Part shown: in pieces, positions 38,814-50,225 of the stretch | How positions within the stretch are numbered: the stretch's first letter is position 1 | Layout: each line of letters opens with the position of its first letter | Origin: Chytridium lagenaria | Taxonomy: Eukaryota > Chytridiomycota > Chytridiomycetes > Chytridiales > Chytridiaceae | Reading direction: 5' to 3' | DNA: 64,000 nucleotides | Assembly: GCA_025449115.1 (NCBI GenBank) | Contig: JAHLKC010000100.1 | Location: 62,001-126,000, forward strand | Notes under the pieces: generated by a model | The model's database searches: none | Told to the model about the DNA's origin: nothing | Seen by the model: only the letters and a program-made list of their open reading frames with translations | Translations under genes and position numbers: made by a program

Positions 38814-39707
38814 GTTGATCCCCGCGGTGATGAAGGTTTGAAGGTAGGCCTTTTTTCTTGGTTGTGAGCGCAGAGATGGTAAGGGTTGATGAGAGAAATT
38901 GTCCGTTTGAACTGGATTGCAAAAAAGATGTAAAGGCAGAAGATGGAAGCCCGTCCATCTCACATTTTATTTTATTATATTCGGTACTGGCACATACACT
39001 CATACTAATAACACGCTTTCTCAAATAATGTTTTACATAAGCATTGAGTTGACATCCCCTCTTCATTCGATATCATCCCATGCATTACATGGACGTTCTC
39101 CTTTCAATAAATGACGCGCAAGTCCATGCATGATATCATGCCTCCTGTTCTATCGACGTGTTGTTTCGTTTTCCAGATTGACAACAGCATCCGTTAACGG
39201 CTGTTTTACATGGTCATTCATCATGCGTGTAAGATCTCCTGCGGTGACCTCGTGTCGTTGATGCAACGATGATGATGGTCGTGTCCTTTTCCGTTATCAG
39301 AAATTGATCTTTTGGTCGTACAATCGATTGGAATTGCATGATTATTTTATTCACAAACCAAAGAACGTGAGGGACGTGGTGACTTTTGACGCGGTGATGG
39401 GTCTCCACTGCAATGTCTGGATTATCATGTAACAAGATTATACGCTTATGCCTCGTTACCGCTCATCACGATTCCTACCACCTCTTTTTTTCCGAGAACG
39501 ATGAAACTGTAAGCTTAAAAGTAAGGGACATGTGATGGGCTGTAAAGTCAATTCCAGAAGGTAATTAGCTCCATAATTCATCGTCAAAGATCTAGCGTAA
39601 GCAATTGACATGTAGGCGTACATCAAATTACGTATAAAATCCACAATCCCCCCAAAAACAGGTAACCCTCTTCAACCTATTACAAACACGTACTTTTACC
39701 GTTGAAA
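38814..39707. promoter_or_regulatory. Divergent intergenic region
   Basis: About 890 bp between the PFK start (minus) and the next small gene (plus). It presumably holds the PFK promoter. Several short open frames have no conserved features. Confidence 0.35.
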
Positions 39708-40099
39708 ATGCAAGTCCATCCTTTCATCCTTCTAAATCTAACCCTACAAACAAAAAATACATCAACAGGACAAGACCATCATTCACCCTCCTCTTCCTCA
39801 CCATCATCTCCACACTCTTCATCCTCTTACCCACATCCATCACCTCCGTTTCCGCCTACCGCGACTCCACCTGGACTCAACTCTGCCAAGACGGTATCCA
39901 GACCTCTATGAATGCCGTCACAAACCATACCACCGTAAAAACCGTCAACACCGACATCCCAAAAAAATACGGCCACTACAACCCATACCATCAAGACGAC
40001 CTCGACGAAGCCCAATCCTCGCTTGACCCTCTTGACGCCGCGTCAACAGCTGAGGAGTACCCGGACGAGGCGACGATTGCGCATCGTCATGAAACCTGA
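39708..40099 (+). CDS. Small single-pass membrane or secreted protein, hypothetical
   Basis: No family recognised. A continuous frame from about 39770 to the stop at 40097-40099 encodes a hydrophobic segment SFTLLFLTIISTLFILLPTS, followed by VSAYRDSTWTQLCQDG, a possible NHT glycosylation site, KKYGHYNPYHQDDLDEAQ and an acidic end EYPDEATIAHRHET. This looks like a signal anchor or signal peptide followed by a short extracellular or lumenal tail. The start is unclear. The ATG at 39708 is in another frame and needs one inserted base, while the in-frame sequence stays open further upstream towards a possible acceptor at 39660. Confidence 0.45.
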
Positions 40100-40279
40100 T
40101 GAAATATTGTGGAGGGTGGGGTGTATCGCCATATTCAGAATAAATAACGGTCGTGATGAAAAGTGCAACGTTGTCTTTTTTTGGGGGGAGTATGAGGTAA
40201 AAGGAGGTAAAAGGGGGGGGTTGAATCAAACAAAAAAACAACCCAAAAAAGGTGAGATATGATGAGAGAAGAAGAAACA

Positions 40280-41560
40280 TTAAGCGGCTTTAGCGATGAG
40301 GATGGAGCATTTCGTTTCAGTGACTTTTTTTAACGAAAAGTATAAACAACGTGTTAGAATTAAAAATGATATAATTAATGACATGATGGTATCAACGACT
40401 ACCTACCAAGCAAGTTTTCCCTACCCAAAAAAAAGTAAGTTTTACGTTGTTTCCCAGAAAAACCAAAAATCACATACCCTTTTGTAAGTAACCCCGACTT
40501 TGCCATAAACACCACCATATCAACCCCAAACCCCTCCAACTTTTCCAACACCCCATTCACACCACTAAAAAAAGAAAAAGAAAAAAAACCGCATTAACCA
40601 ACCGGAAGAACAGCAAAAAAAGCAACTCACTAATCCCCACACAAAACCACAGCCTTCACATCATTCTCAACACCCTCCATCAACCCTTCCAACAATCCAC
40701 GCGCATGTTCCTTACTCTACGGAAAAGGGGAGGGAGCGTTTAGCCACAACGAAAAGAGGCGTTGAAGGTTATACCGTTTTCCGCAACATGAACGAGAACA
40801 ATGAGGTCGTTGGGTTGTGCAACGTGATTTAGCGTCCATTGGACAGGGGTTGGGTCTAAAAAAAAAGTGTTAGAACGGGATGCTGCGTCGGAGGTTACCG
40901 TCGGTTTCCACCATCACGGCTAGACGGCGGTGAGGAGACTAAAAGAACGGGATTAGTTTGAGGTGTGGAGTTGCAGTAGAGGTTGAGCCGTGGAGATGAA
41001 GTAGAGGGGTTTACTTTATTTCTTGGATTGGGGATGCGGAGGGGAGGGTTGTGCGGACTTCAGATTCATCGTAAAGGTCTTGTTCGGCCCATACAACGTC
41101 CACAGATCTACCAAAAAAAAGGGCGTCAACAATCGCCTCACCCATCGACACAGCATCAAAAGAACTCGGGATGATATAAAACCCAAACTCACTTTCTCCT
41201 CCTCCCCAACATCGACAACATCTTCGTCATCACATTCTCCTCCTGCATTCCCTCACCCGCATCCTCAATCACAAACCTCTTCATCCTCTCCTCCCTCACA
41301 TCCACATCCGTCACTTCAATCTTCACTTCCTCCCCCCCACACACCCTCTGCACCTCATCATCAGCACCAGGCACAACCTTGAACGCCATGTCCGGCAACA
41401 AAGGGGTTGGAGGGGTACTCGGTTGAGCGTCAAAGCTGAAGGAGAAGCGTCGACGTTGGCCTTGGATGTTGGGGTCCGGGGGTGATGAGGGACTTGGCGG
41501 GGTGGGGTCCAGGGTGGTGATGGCGGTGAGACGTTTTTTGCGACCAAAGAGTTTAAGCAT
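40280..41560 (-). CDS. Universal stress protein (UspA) domain protein
   Basis: Predicted Rossmann-like UspA-fold protein; members bind ATP or other ligands, and the specific role is unknown. The start is ATG 41560 (MLKLFGRKKRL), with an alternative at 41608. The N-terminal ~120 residues are Ser/Pro-rich and basic-acidic, likely disordered. The UspA domain follows in short exons: RRLAVMVETD, PVQWTLNHVAQPNDLIVLVH (40800-40870), KEHARGLLEGLMEGVENDVK (40650-40710), GVNGVLEKLEGFGVDMVVFM (40505-40560), and a final exon ETKCSILIAKAA at stop 40280-40282. The order (beta1 with D, LIVLVHV, VDMVVFMAKSG, SILIAK) matches the fold. The ATP-loop exon between 40320 and 40490 could not be read with certainty. 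Neighbouring genes give no functional clue. Confidence 0.68.
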
Positions 41561-42328
41561 GGTGGAGAGTGGTGGTTGTGGTGGTATGAGGCCGTTTTTC
41601 TGTTGCAATAACGGGTGGAGGGGAAAGTCGGACTGAGAATTTGAGTGGGTGTCGATGCTATGTTAAAGGTGTGGATGGGGATGTATAGGTGAGAGGATCG
41701 ACGGTCTCCGCTCGCGTTCGTGGTTTTTTTTTTGCAAGTCCGAAAATAGTGTATTTTGTCCTACTTTTTGTTTTTGAACTCCGAATTATGTGTGGTTTTC
41801 GTTTGGTGATGTCACGGGCTGGGGACTTTTTCAACGCGCGGTTTGGGTTCAACAAAACTTCTCCAGACCAGCGCATCACTACATTATGAATCTCATTCTC
41901 ACCACACAAAAAAACGAGACTCGTATGAAGTTTATCCCCCACTACAGGAAACTTGAACGATAAAAATAACCATTTGTTTAGCAATCGTCTAAACACCATT
42001 TCATAGGAAACCAAAACACAACATAAAGCAAGGCATCTCCTCTCAACACAGGCATGCTCAAGCCTACACGTCCAAAAAATAAACCTTATTGTTTTCATTA
42101 TTAAAACACTAGAATAAACTGTAGTCATAAAAGAAACAATTAAACACAAGCGTTTAAAAATCGTTAAACAAAATATACGTCAAATAAAAAATTGAATAAA
42201 GATGAGGGGTGTTTAAAACATCCCATCTCCTTCTAAAACCACTCCCCCACACACACAACTTTTAAGAAATACACATCTCTACTCCTCTCCGTCGCCCCTC
42301 CCCACCTCAGAAAAACTCTTTAAAAAAT
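41561..42328. promoter_or_regulatory. Intergenic region upstream of the UspA-domain gene
   Basis: About 770 bp between the UspA-domain gene and the glycosyltransferase gene, both minus strand. It should contain the UspA-gene promoter and the glycosyltransferase 3' UTR. Open frames here are not supported by conservation or splice sites. Confidence 0.35.
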
Positions 42329-44127
42329 CTACTTCCCTCCCTCCCTCAACACCCTCGCCTTCTCCACCCCCTCCTCATCAAACTCCATCCCAAACTCCCT
42401 CGCCATCCACTCCAAAACCCTATTCTCCGTCTTCCTTCCATTCTGATGAACACACAAGGCCTTCCCCCAGTCCTCTTCACCCTCACCCCCTTCCCCTCCT
42501 CCACCTCCAATCCCCCATCTCAACCCCATACAAAGCCCCAAACACATCATTATCAAAATCCAACCCAATCACCGGTCTCCCTCTACTCTCATGTCGTTCC
42601 TGAACACGTCCCCCCTCTCCACCCCCCCAAAAAACTCCCATCATCATACAAATCATTCGCATGCCCAAGCGCCTTCCTAGCAGCTACAACCCTCGCATCC
42701 ATCACATCATTCGAACTTCCCCCAAAACTCCCCGTCTCCACCTCCCTCCTCCAAACCTCCCACCCAGCCTTCTCAACCTCCTCCGTCCCCCTCCCTTCAA
42801 CCCAAAACGCATCTCTCCGCAAATACGCCCTCGAAAGCTCCATCTGATCATCAATGCAATCATCGCCTCCATGGATCCGTGCAAACAGTTCAACAAGATC
42901 ACCAGCTCGACCCATCAACGTCCCAGCGTGAGAAATTGAAATTGGAATTGCGCCGAATGCGTGGGACGTGGACGACACCAAACAAGAGAAATAAGCTCTT
43001 TGGTAATGGGATCACCAGCTCCATGAGCAACTCCCCCTGCTCCACGTTTCTCCAACCCTGTTCTCACATCCTCTTCGTCCAAACCTCCCACCTCTCTCCC
43101 CACGTTTCCCCAACTCCTCCGGTCCCGCCATCCTCGTATAATTCATTCCAGTCGCATTCACCACCCTCCCTCCACATCCCAACATCTCCTCCAACCGTCC
43201 CGCACATCTCGGATCCCTCACCCCTCGGTCTCCACACAACCCCTCGCTTCCAATACTCTTTCCAAAGCGTTCCCTCAGGCCAACACGTCATCTCAGCGCT
43301 CACCCAAACCGGGGATCCCCCCACCCGTTCCCTGAATCGCGTGACAAGCTCCTCTTTCCGACATTGCGGCGTCATCATGACATCCTCTCCATCGCTGACC
43401 ACCACAAGACGATGCGGGGGGATCGTGGTGAGGTAATCGTGGTAAGCGCGATACGGTGACCCCATCCTCTCCACCTGTGGAGACCGAGGACGGTGAAGGG
43501 GATGGATTGTGTGGAGTTGGTGGGCGAGACGGTTGAGACCTTTTGAACAGGATGTAGCGTAGACGAGCCATTCGATGGAGCAGTCGGTGAGGGAGGTGCA
43601 AGTTGTGTTGAGGGTGTATGCGGGGTTTCTGGGTGGGAAAAGGGTGGTAACGGATGTCGATGATGGCGTTCCGAACGTGGTCGTTGCAGGGAGTGGAGTC
43701 GGTGATGCGGTCGGAGAAGAGGAGGAGGCCGGAAAGGAATTTGAGTTGTTGGAGGTAGCATTTGGTGGAGTGGAAGGGGGAGGGGATGGGGAGGGCTTTT
43801 GGGGGTGGGGAGAGGTTGGTGTCGCGGAGGAGGAGGTAGAGGGTGAGAAAGGTGAGGAGGGTGGAGGTGAGGGACATGAGGGTGAGGAGGAGACGTTTGA
43901 TGATGACGAGGGGGGCGTAGATGGTTTCAAAGAGGTGCGGGCGGTGACGTGGGGGTGTGTTGGAGCGGGAACGTTTTGGGGGGGACGGGGTGGGACGGGG
44001 TAGGGAGTCTTGAGATTCTTCGGTGGGAGGGAGAGGTAACGGTCTGTGTCGGGGACTTGCGGGCGACGGATGGGGCGACGTTGGGGAAGGAGGTGGGGTC
44101 GGTGGGGAGGAGGATGGTGGTGTCCAT
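42329..44127 (-). CDS. PLOD-like glycosyltransferase, type II membrane protein
   Basis: Predicted Golgi/ER glycosyltransferase related to the GT domain of procollagen-lysine hydroxylases and the GT25 collagen galactosyltransferases. From ATG 44127 (MDTTILLPTDPTSF) comes a cytosolic Pro-rich stretch, then a hydrophobic anchor LVIIKRLLLTLMSLTSTLL (about 43840-43910). The catalytic region reads LVYATSCSKGLNRLAHQLHT, MGSPYRAYHDYLTTIPPHRL, VVVSDGEDVMM (DxD-like position), ELVTRFRERVGGSPVWVSAE with MTCWP (43260-43330), and DDQMELSRAYLRRD (42830-42870), and IGLDFDNDVFGALYGVE (42505-42560). These correspond in order to the DAYDV, SAE-CWP, DDQ and LD..iFQ motifs of that family. No 2-oxoglutarate hydroxylase domain follows. 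Several frame changes occur in the GC-rich, Pro-codon-rich N-terminus. Confidence 0.65.
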
Positions 44128-44613
44128 TTTCTGTGCTTCTGTGCTTTGTTGTTTTGTTTTGTTTTTTGTTGACCAAGGATGAAAGATGGGCAATGGTGAG
44201 GGTGAATAGTGTAGGGTTGGATGAGGAGATGGTAATGGTGCTTTGATGTATGTACTAGGAAATCGCGGTGGTTTAATATGGTGTAAAGAGGTTTTGTTGA
44301 TGTTTTGGATGGTCAATGGATGGATGGATGTGGATAGGTAGTGTCCTCTGTTCCATGTGCAGAGATCCTAATACCGCCGCCCTCTTTCTAAAAACTAATG
44401 TTTAAAAACCGATGAGCTCGATCCAGCCAGCAACCCGTCAGCAGTAAAGTGGGGAGTGTTTGCTTCTCGAGTGGTGTTGTAATGTGTATTTGGTGCAATG
44501 TAGCAAGTGTATGTAGGCAGTAGTCAATGATAAAGGTATAAACTTACAAACCAAATTTCTTGTTTTGCCATTTTCTGTGTCCGATTAAAATTAATTTCTT
44601 AGAGAACACAACC
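44128..44613. promoter_or_regulatory. Divergent promoter region
   Basis: About 490 bp between the glycosyltransferase start (minus) and the SMYD-like start (plus). Both promoters are expected here. No specific elements were recognised. Confidence 0.35.
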
Positions 44614-46399
44614 ATGTCTGCCGATCATGGTCTCAACGTCAACGTCAACGTCAACGACGACGACGACGCACTCACCCGCCAACTCCTTCCCCCAACCCTC
44701 CCTCCCTCCGAATGTTTCTTTCGCATCCGCCAAACCCCTCATCAAGGCCGCCACGTCATCTCCACCCAAGATCTCCCCATCGACACCCTCGTGATGCCCC
44801 ACTCCGTCCGTACGCATTCGCCATTCTCGATGGATTCAAGAAACGGTATTGCGCGGTATGCCTCCGTCAATGTGAGAGTGGACAGAGGACGTATGATGTG
44901 AGGTGTTTAGGGTGTGATCAGGTTTATTTTTGTTCGAGGGGGTGTTGGGAGGTGAGGGGGGGCATGAAGAGGTTTGTGGGTGTTGAGAAAGTTGGGTAAG
45001 TTATCGATGGGGGTGGTTTTTTTGTTTTTGTTTGTTTTTCTTTCTTTTTGCGTACGGTTGTTAATTGTTGGTTGTTTGTTTGGTAGCAACGTTTAAGGGG
45101 AGCGCGCATGAGAAGAGTATTATCAAGTTGGTGGTGATGGCGGTTATGGAGAAGAGGAGGGGGGAGGACCTAGACCGAATCTTGGGGTGGATGGGGCGGG
45201 TGGGATGTTGTAAAGTGGGTTCATGACCAAAATGGAGAGGGTAGAAAGGATGAAAAGGATGAGAAAAGTGAGGTTGAGAGTGTTGTGAAAGGGATGGAGA
45301 GATTAGAGGTGGGAGGAGAGGATGTTGGGAGAAACGTTCAAGAAGGATTGGAAGGGAATGAAGGAGAGAAAACAAAGGATACAATGTAAGTATTTTTAAT
45401 TTATCAAAATACCACACCTAAAGTAATTATTAACTGACAACAATAAAAAAAAAGATAGAATGCAAGATGAGCCTGATAAAGAATCAACACCATACCAAAA
45501 GTCACTTGCCAAATACACTTACCTTTTCGAGACGCTCTCCATCACATCATACCCATCCCCACCACTGACAACGCTCCTCTCTCTCCCAAGTACATTCACC
45601 GTGGATCCGCTCCCATCAGCTCCATGGTCGTCCATCCTCTCTCTCCAATCGCACCTCCAAGACTGGAGTGCAGAGATGCACCAAGACTGGAAAAAGACGC
45701 GCAAGTTTGCAGAAAAGATGTTGGAGGAAATGGGTGTGGGTGATGAGGATGTGGGTGGAGTGATGGAGCTTGTGAGTAGGATTGAGAGTAATGGGTTTGG
45801 GGTTTGGGCAAAGGGGAAGGAGAGTTGTGTGGGGAGAGCAGTGTATCCGGAAGCGAGTTTCTTTAATGTAAATAATTTGTTGTTATTTTGGTTTGTTTTT
45901 TTGGTTTTATTTGTTTACTAATGATTTTCTTTTTTCATATTAAAAAAACTGTTTTATCAGCATTCCTGTGATCCTAGTTGTGAATGTGTGCAGGTGCAAG
46001 GGATACTGACGGTCAAGACTCGGAGAGCTGTAAAGAAAGGTATTTGAGAAGAAAAGAAAGAAAGAATGAACAACAGTATTCTTTGTAGCTTGCAGCTTGT
46101 AGTATGTAGTAGTGATAATAATGATGTTATTTTTAGGAGAAGAGTTGACGATATCGTATATTGACACGGCAATAACGTCACGAGCGTTGAGACAGAGCAC
46201 CTTGTTTGAAGATTATTTCTTCAAGTGTGAGTGTGTGAGATGTGACGAGAGTGTTGTTGGTAGTAGTAGTAGTATTAGTAGTAGTAGTGGTGGTGGTAAT
46301 AGTAGTAATAGTTACAGCAAGAATAGTAAGAATAAGAATAATGAGCATAAGAATAAGAATAAGCAAAAGCATAGTAAGAATAAAGTAATAAAGAAATAA
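44614..46399 (+). CDS. SET and MYND domain protein (SMYD-like lysine methyltransferase)
   Basis: Predicted protein lysine methyltransferase. The start is ATG 44614 (MSADHGLNVNVNVN), followed by a split SET domain: FFRIRQTPHQGRHVISTQDL, then PYAFAILDGFKKRYCAVCLR, which opens a MYND zinc finger (CAVC, VRCLGCDQVYFCSRGCW, 44850-44950). After introns near 45000-45090 and 45385-45455 comes LFETLSITSYPSPPLTTLLS, a helical region, and the C-terminal SET core FFNHSCDPSCEC spanning an intron (45870-45980), then KGEELTISYIDTAI and FEDYFFKCECVRC (post-SET cysteines, 46205-46245). NHSC and the GEELTISYID motif are the SAM- and substrate-binding signature. The protein ends in a Ser/Gly then Asn/Lys low-complexity tail made from near-perfect trinucleotide repeats. 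One or two frame shifts lie near 44810 and 45100. Confidence 0.85.
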
Positions 46400-47256
46400 G
46401 GAAATTTATTAAAAGTGTACTTTGAAAGAGTAACAAGCAAAATAAATAATAAATAATAAATAAAATATACAATCAACAGACTGCGTCTCTCAACTAAAAC
46501 AAACTTCTTGGTTCCTTGTGTCACCATATTCTCCGAATTGGTTGTTACACCAATAAAATAACATATTTGTTTTAAATTAGCTCAGTCAGATTTATTATTT
46601 ATTTTTATTTATTTTTATTTCTTTATTAATATTATTACCAAAATAGGCATTTATTTTAATAAATAATAAAAAAGACAAAAAAGGTGGACTGCATCCCAAT
46701 AAATAAATAAATATAAATAAATAATAAAATATTTTATACCCAATAAACATCCTATCCAATCCATCTATTACCTAATACACCTAATATACCTACTATACCT
46801 ATCCATCCATCCACCATCCACCATCCGATATAAATAAAATATAAAAATCCTATACTCCGAATCCCGAGTATATAGTATTTTAGTACTAATAGTTATTTGC
46901 TTTTTAAAAATATAATTATTTGTATTTATTAGACTGGACTGATCTGAATGACTTGGTCTTTTTTCTTCTTCTTTTTTCCTCTCTCTTCCTCTCTCTGTTC
47001 CTCCTCTCTTTCACACCCCCTGAAGAAGAGACTGAGACCTTTTTTTCTCAATATAATCATATTAATTAATTATATAGTACTGATGTGCCTATAGTAATTA
47101 ATTAATTATACCTGCCTGCCTGCTGCACTAACTGACTGCCACTATATACTCTTACTACATACTGACTGACTGACTGACTGACTGAACTGTTACTGACTGC
47201 ATACCTTCTCTAACCCTCATTCATATCTCTGCTTTTTTCATTGATTCTATTCCTAA

Positions 47257-47292
<36 letters not shown>

Positions 47293-47935
47293 AACCACTA
47301 CTACTACTTCAAACCATCATCACTACCACCACCACCACCGTCATCAAACATTCATCAACACAGGACTCTGAATCAACCTCTCAACTCACATTACTACAAA
47401 GGAACCACCCTCATCACACATCAAAATCAATCATAAGCATCATCAAGCATCATCTTGAAGCAAACACCTCATCAAACTTGAACCCGACACCTCATCTCCT
47501 CTCTGAAAAAGAAAAACCATCGTTCAAAAGAGATACATCTGCCCTATTCCGGATCAGACCCATCCAAGGAAACAGAAGGACACTTGGAAGAACCAGCCTA
47601 CTTTAAAACCAAAAAAACAATCGTCTGGAGAGAGAACATAGCAAGGAACCCTTTTGCCATTGCCAACCCTCATACCCTTTAAACGGGCGAAATATCTTTA
47701 AGGAGAAACAAAACCCAACTTTACATCTCTACATCGCTACTCCCGCATCAAAGCGTCAGATGCCTCCACCTCCTCTATCCCTTTCGAATCGTTAAAAGAA
47801 GAAAAACTTGGAAAAGGAAATCCCCACTCTATCAACTACATCACCACATTACCAAACCACCCATCATCACCACCACCACCACCACACTAGACCTTAATTA
47901 TTCCAGAAATCAGAAAAAACACATCAACTACCACC
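46400..47935. other. Long AT-rich intergenic region with simple repeats
   Basis: About 1.5 kb rich in ATTT/AATA runs (46440-46740), a GACT tetranucleotide run (about 47159-47185) and an ACT trinucleotide run (about 47257-47292). The last 400 bp are C/A-rich and probably the 5' UTR or promoter of the next gene. A poly-Leu open frame produced by the ACT run is an artefact of the repeat. Confidence 0.6.
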
Positions 47936-49408
47936 ATGCCACCTGCAAGAGGTTCTGCAACAGTGTCTCTACAGCATCTCGGTCGTTACAGTGAGTATTG
48001 ACAGCGAATGATGCCTTTTTTCCTTGGGGAATGGCTGGGAGTAATTGTATTGAGCGAGCAGATTGTGGGTTGGAGAAAGTGGGAGCGAGTTTGGCGAAAA
48101 AATATGACTTTATCTTGAGTGCTTCAATGGAGGGCAAACGAGTGATAGCCATGATCCTATTTTCAAGCGAGCAGGAATTATTCAATTAGTTCTATAGACA
48201 TTGCGAGCCATAGCGAGCAGTCCATTCAAAGAGATATCATTCATCATTTTCTAATCTCTCCCTCGCACTCTCTTTAACTAATATATTCTTCAAAACAAAG
48301 GCCGACTTGCAAGATCATTCTCGACCTCTCTCAAGTAGCCCAACAAATCGACACACAAAGAGCCATTGTCGAATCCCTAAGATCCGAATACCAACATCTC
48401 AACTTTTTAGCAAATCAACAACGTGAAGTCATGTATGTTCTTGTCCCCTTTCCTCCAACGCATACTTTTTGTTTCTTCTTCTTCTTCGTCTACTTTACTC
48501 TACGCATTCTTTTGTTTTCTTCTTCTTTTACTGTCCTTTACCATCACCTTAACCTCACCTTTGTAACTCTTTTTCCATATTTTAATTCCAGTGTCAATGA
48601 AGCCGTTGAAGCCGTTGCGAAAGTAGCAGTGTCGAAACTGAAATCCAAGAACCCCATCTTTAACATTCTCAAGAAAAAAGTCGTCAGCGCAAAGGATTTG
48701 GAGGCGCTTGCAAATTCTCAGATTCCCGAAGCTTTCCACCGGCGGAAACAGAGGAAATGCAAAGAAGCGCCCAAGCGCTGGAACTGCTAATAGCTGAAGA
48801 GAAAAGGTAAATTTTAAATTTGAGATTTTCTCAACGGGCATTTCTTTTTCTTTTTTCTTCTGTTTTCTTTCCCACAACTTTTCTATCTTTCAATTTAAAT
48901 TGAACTTCTTTTCTCACTCTGTTTATGTCTTATTTCTACATTGTAGCTTGAAGACCTCGAACTTTCCCAAACCGACCTCCTCTCCAAACAACTCGACCTC
49001 TCCCACCTCCTCTCCGACGTTTTCGCCTCTGACGACGTTGATGTCCGCGCCGTTGCCGTCTACACCTCCCTCCGCTCCCATCTCCAAGACTACAAAGCCT
49101 CTGTCACCCAACTCGAACTCGCGCGAGATCATCTCACCACCACCAAGCATATGATGGTGGAGATCACAGAGATGGTGGAGATGGCTCTTGTTGTAGCGAG
49201 GAGTGAAGAGGGATGGTGATGGAGGGGATAGAGCCTACGGCTTATGCTTCACCGAATCAACCGGGAGGAGGAGGAGGGGCTGGGGAGGAGGTGATGAGGG
49301 AGGTGGAGAAGGCGTTTGTGGGGATGAGAGAGAGAATGGAGTTGGCTGTATCGCTGGCACCTTGTTTACCGCCTGTGCCGCCTACATTGTGAGTTATCCT
49401 TTTTGTGC

Positions 49409-49447
<39 letters not shown>

Positions 49448-50225
49448 TGGTTGGTTTGTGGTTCTATTTCAATTCTTATTTCCGTTCTATTTATACCCTT
49501 TTCATTATCATAATCAATTTATTCCCCATTTTACTCTTACCGTTTTTATTATCATTCTCAACTTCTTCACGGTCTTTTTTTTCAACCCGTTTATTATCAT
49601 TTCGAATTTACTTTCAATTTATTTCTTTTTCTTCCCTTTTGCCACTTTTCATTTCTATCCATTCTTTCATACTTTACTCTTCCCCTCTCTAACCCATCCA
49701 TCTTTCATTTACAGACTGCACCTCCCCTCCCTCCTCCCCCCTCAAACCCCTCCCACCCAACACCTCCCCCTCCTCCACACCCATCTCACCCAAACCCTCC
49801 CAACCCACCTCACCCACCTCCTCGACCTCCTCACCCGCTCCCACACCTTCTCCCTCCAATCCTTCCTCGAACTCGACGTCCGCGTCAACCTCGAACGCGA
49901 CATGATCCTCTGTCGTCGCGTCGACGCCTTCCACGACGCCCTCGTCGAATTCCACGTCCGACGTATGGGGGGTCCGAAGCTGAAGTCCCGCGTCTTCATG
50001 TCGGCGTGCTTCAGGGTTGCGAACTCACACCTGACCCTATCCCCCTCCTTCCGCGTCATCATCGAAACCGAGTAAACCCATGCCTACCTTTAACGTTGTA
50101 CCCCATCCCGAGGGGAGGAGACGGGGAAGGGCAAGTTGGCGGCGGAGTCGACGCAACGACAGCTTTTGTCGACAAAGTTGGCGGAGGCGTTGAATCCGGC
50201 TGAGACGTGGGTGGTGCCGATTTGA
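47936..50225 (+). CDS. Predicted coiled-coil protein, unrecognised
   Basis: No family recognised. The start is ATG 47936 in a CACCATG context; exon 1 is short (MPPARGSATVSLQHLGRY), followed by a ~300-bp intron. Exon 2 encodes a heptad-like stretch QVAQQIDTQRAIVESLRSEY. Exon 3 has VNEAVEAVAKVAVSKLKSKN and ILKKKVVSAKDLEALANSQI. The next part is ELSQTDLLSKQLDLSHLLSD and YTSLRSHLQDYKASVTQLEL, then a Gly-rich linker near 49255-49290, and a further helical exon (LDLLTRSHTFSLQSFLELDV, 49810-49880). The last exon ends LNPAETWVVPI at stop 50223-50225. A poly-T tract of about 30 bases lies in the intron at 49414. The frame must shift at several points. Long amphipathic helices suggest a structural or tethering protein; that is an inference. 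Confidence 0.55.

Noticed and set aside
40280..41560. Recent bacterial transfer of the UspA-domain gene
   Set aside because: The gene has several introns and a long disordered extension like its neighbours, so nothing indicates recent transfer.
42446..43436. Pro/Ser-rich plus-strand open frames over the glycosyltransferase
   Set aside because: Antisense of the GC-rich coding strand whose motifs match a glycosyltransferase.
47241..47606. Poly-Leu open frame of 121 residues
   Set aside because: It is created by an ACT trinucleotide run and C/A-rich 5' flank, with no conserved part.
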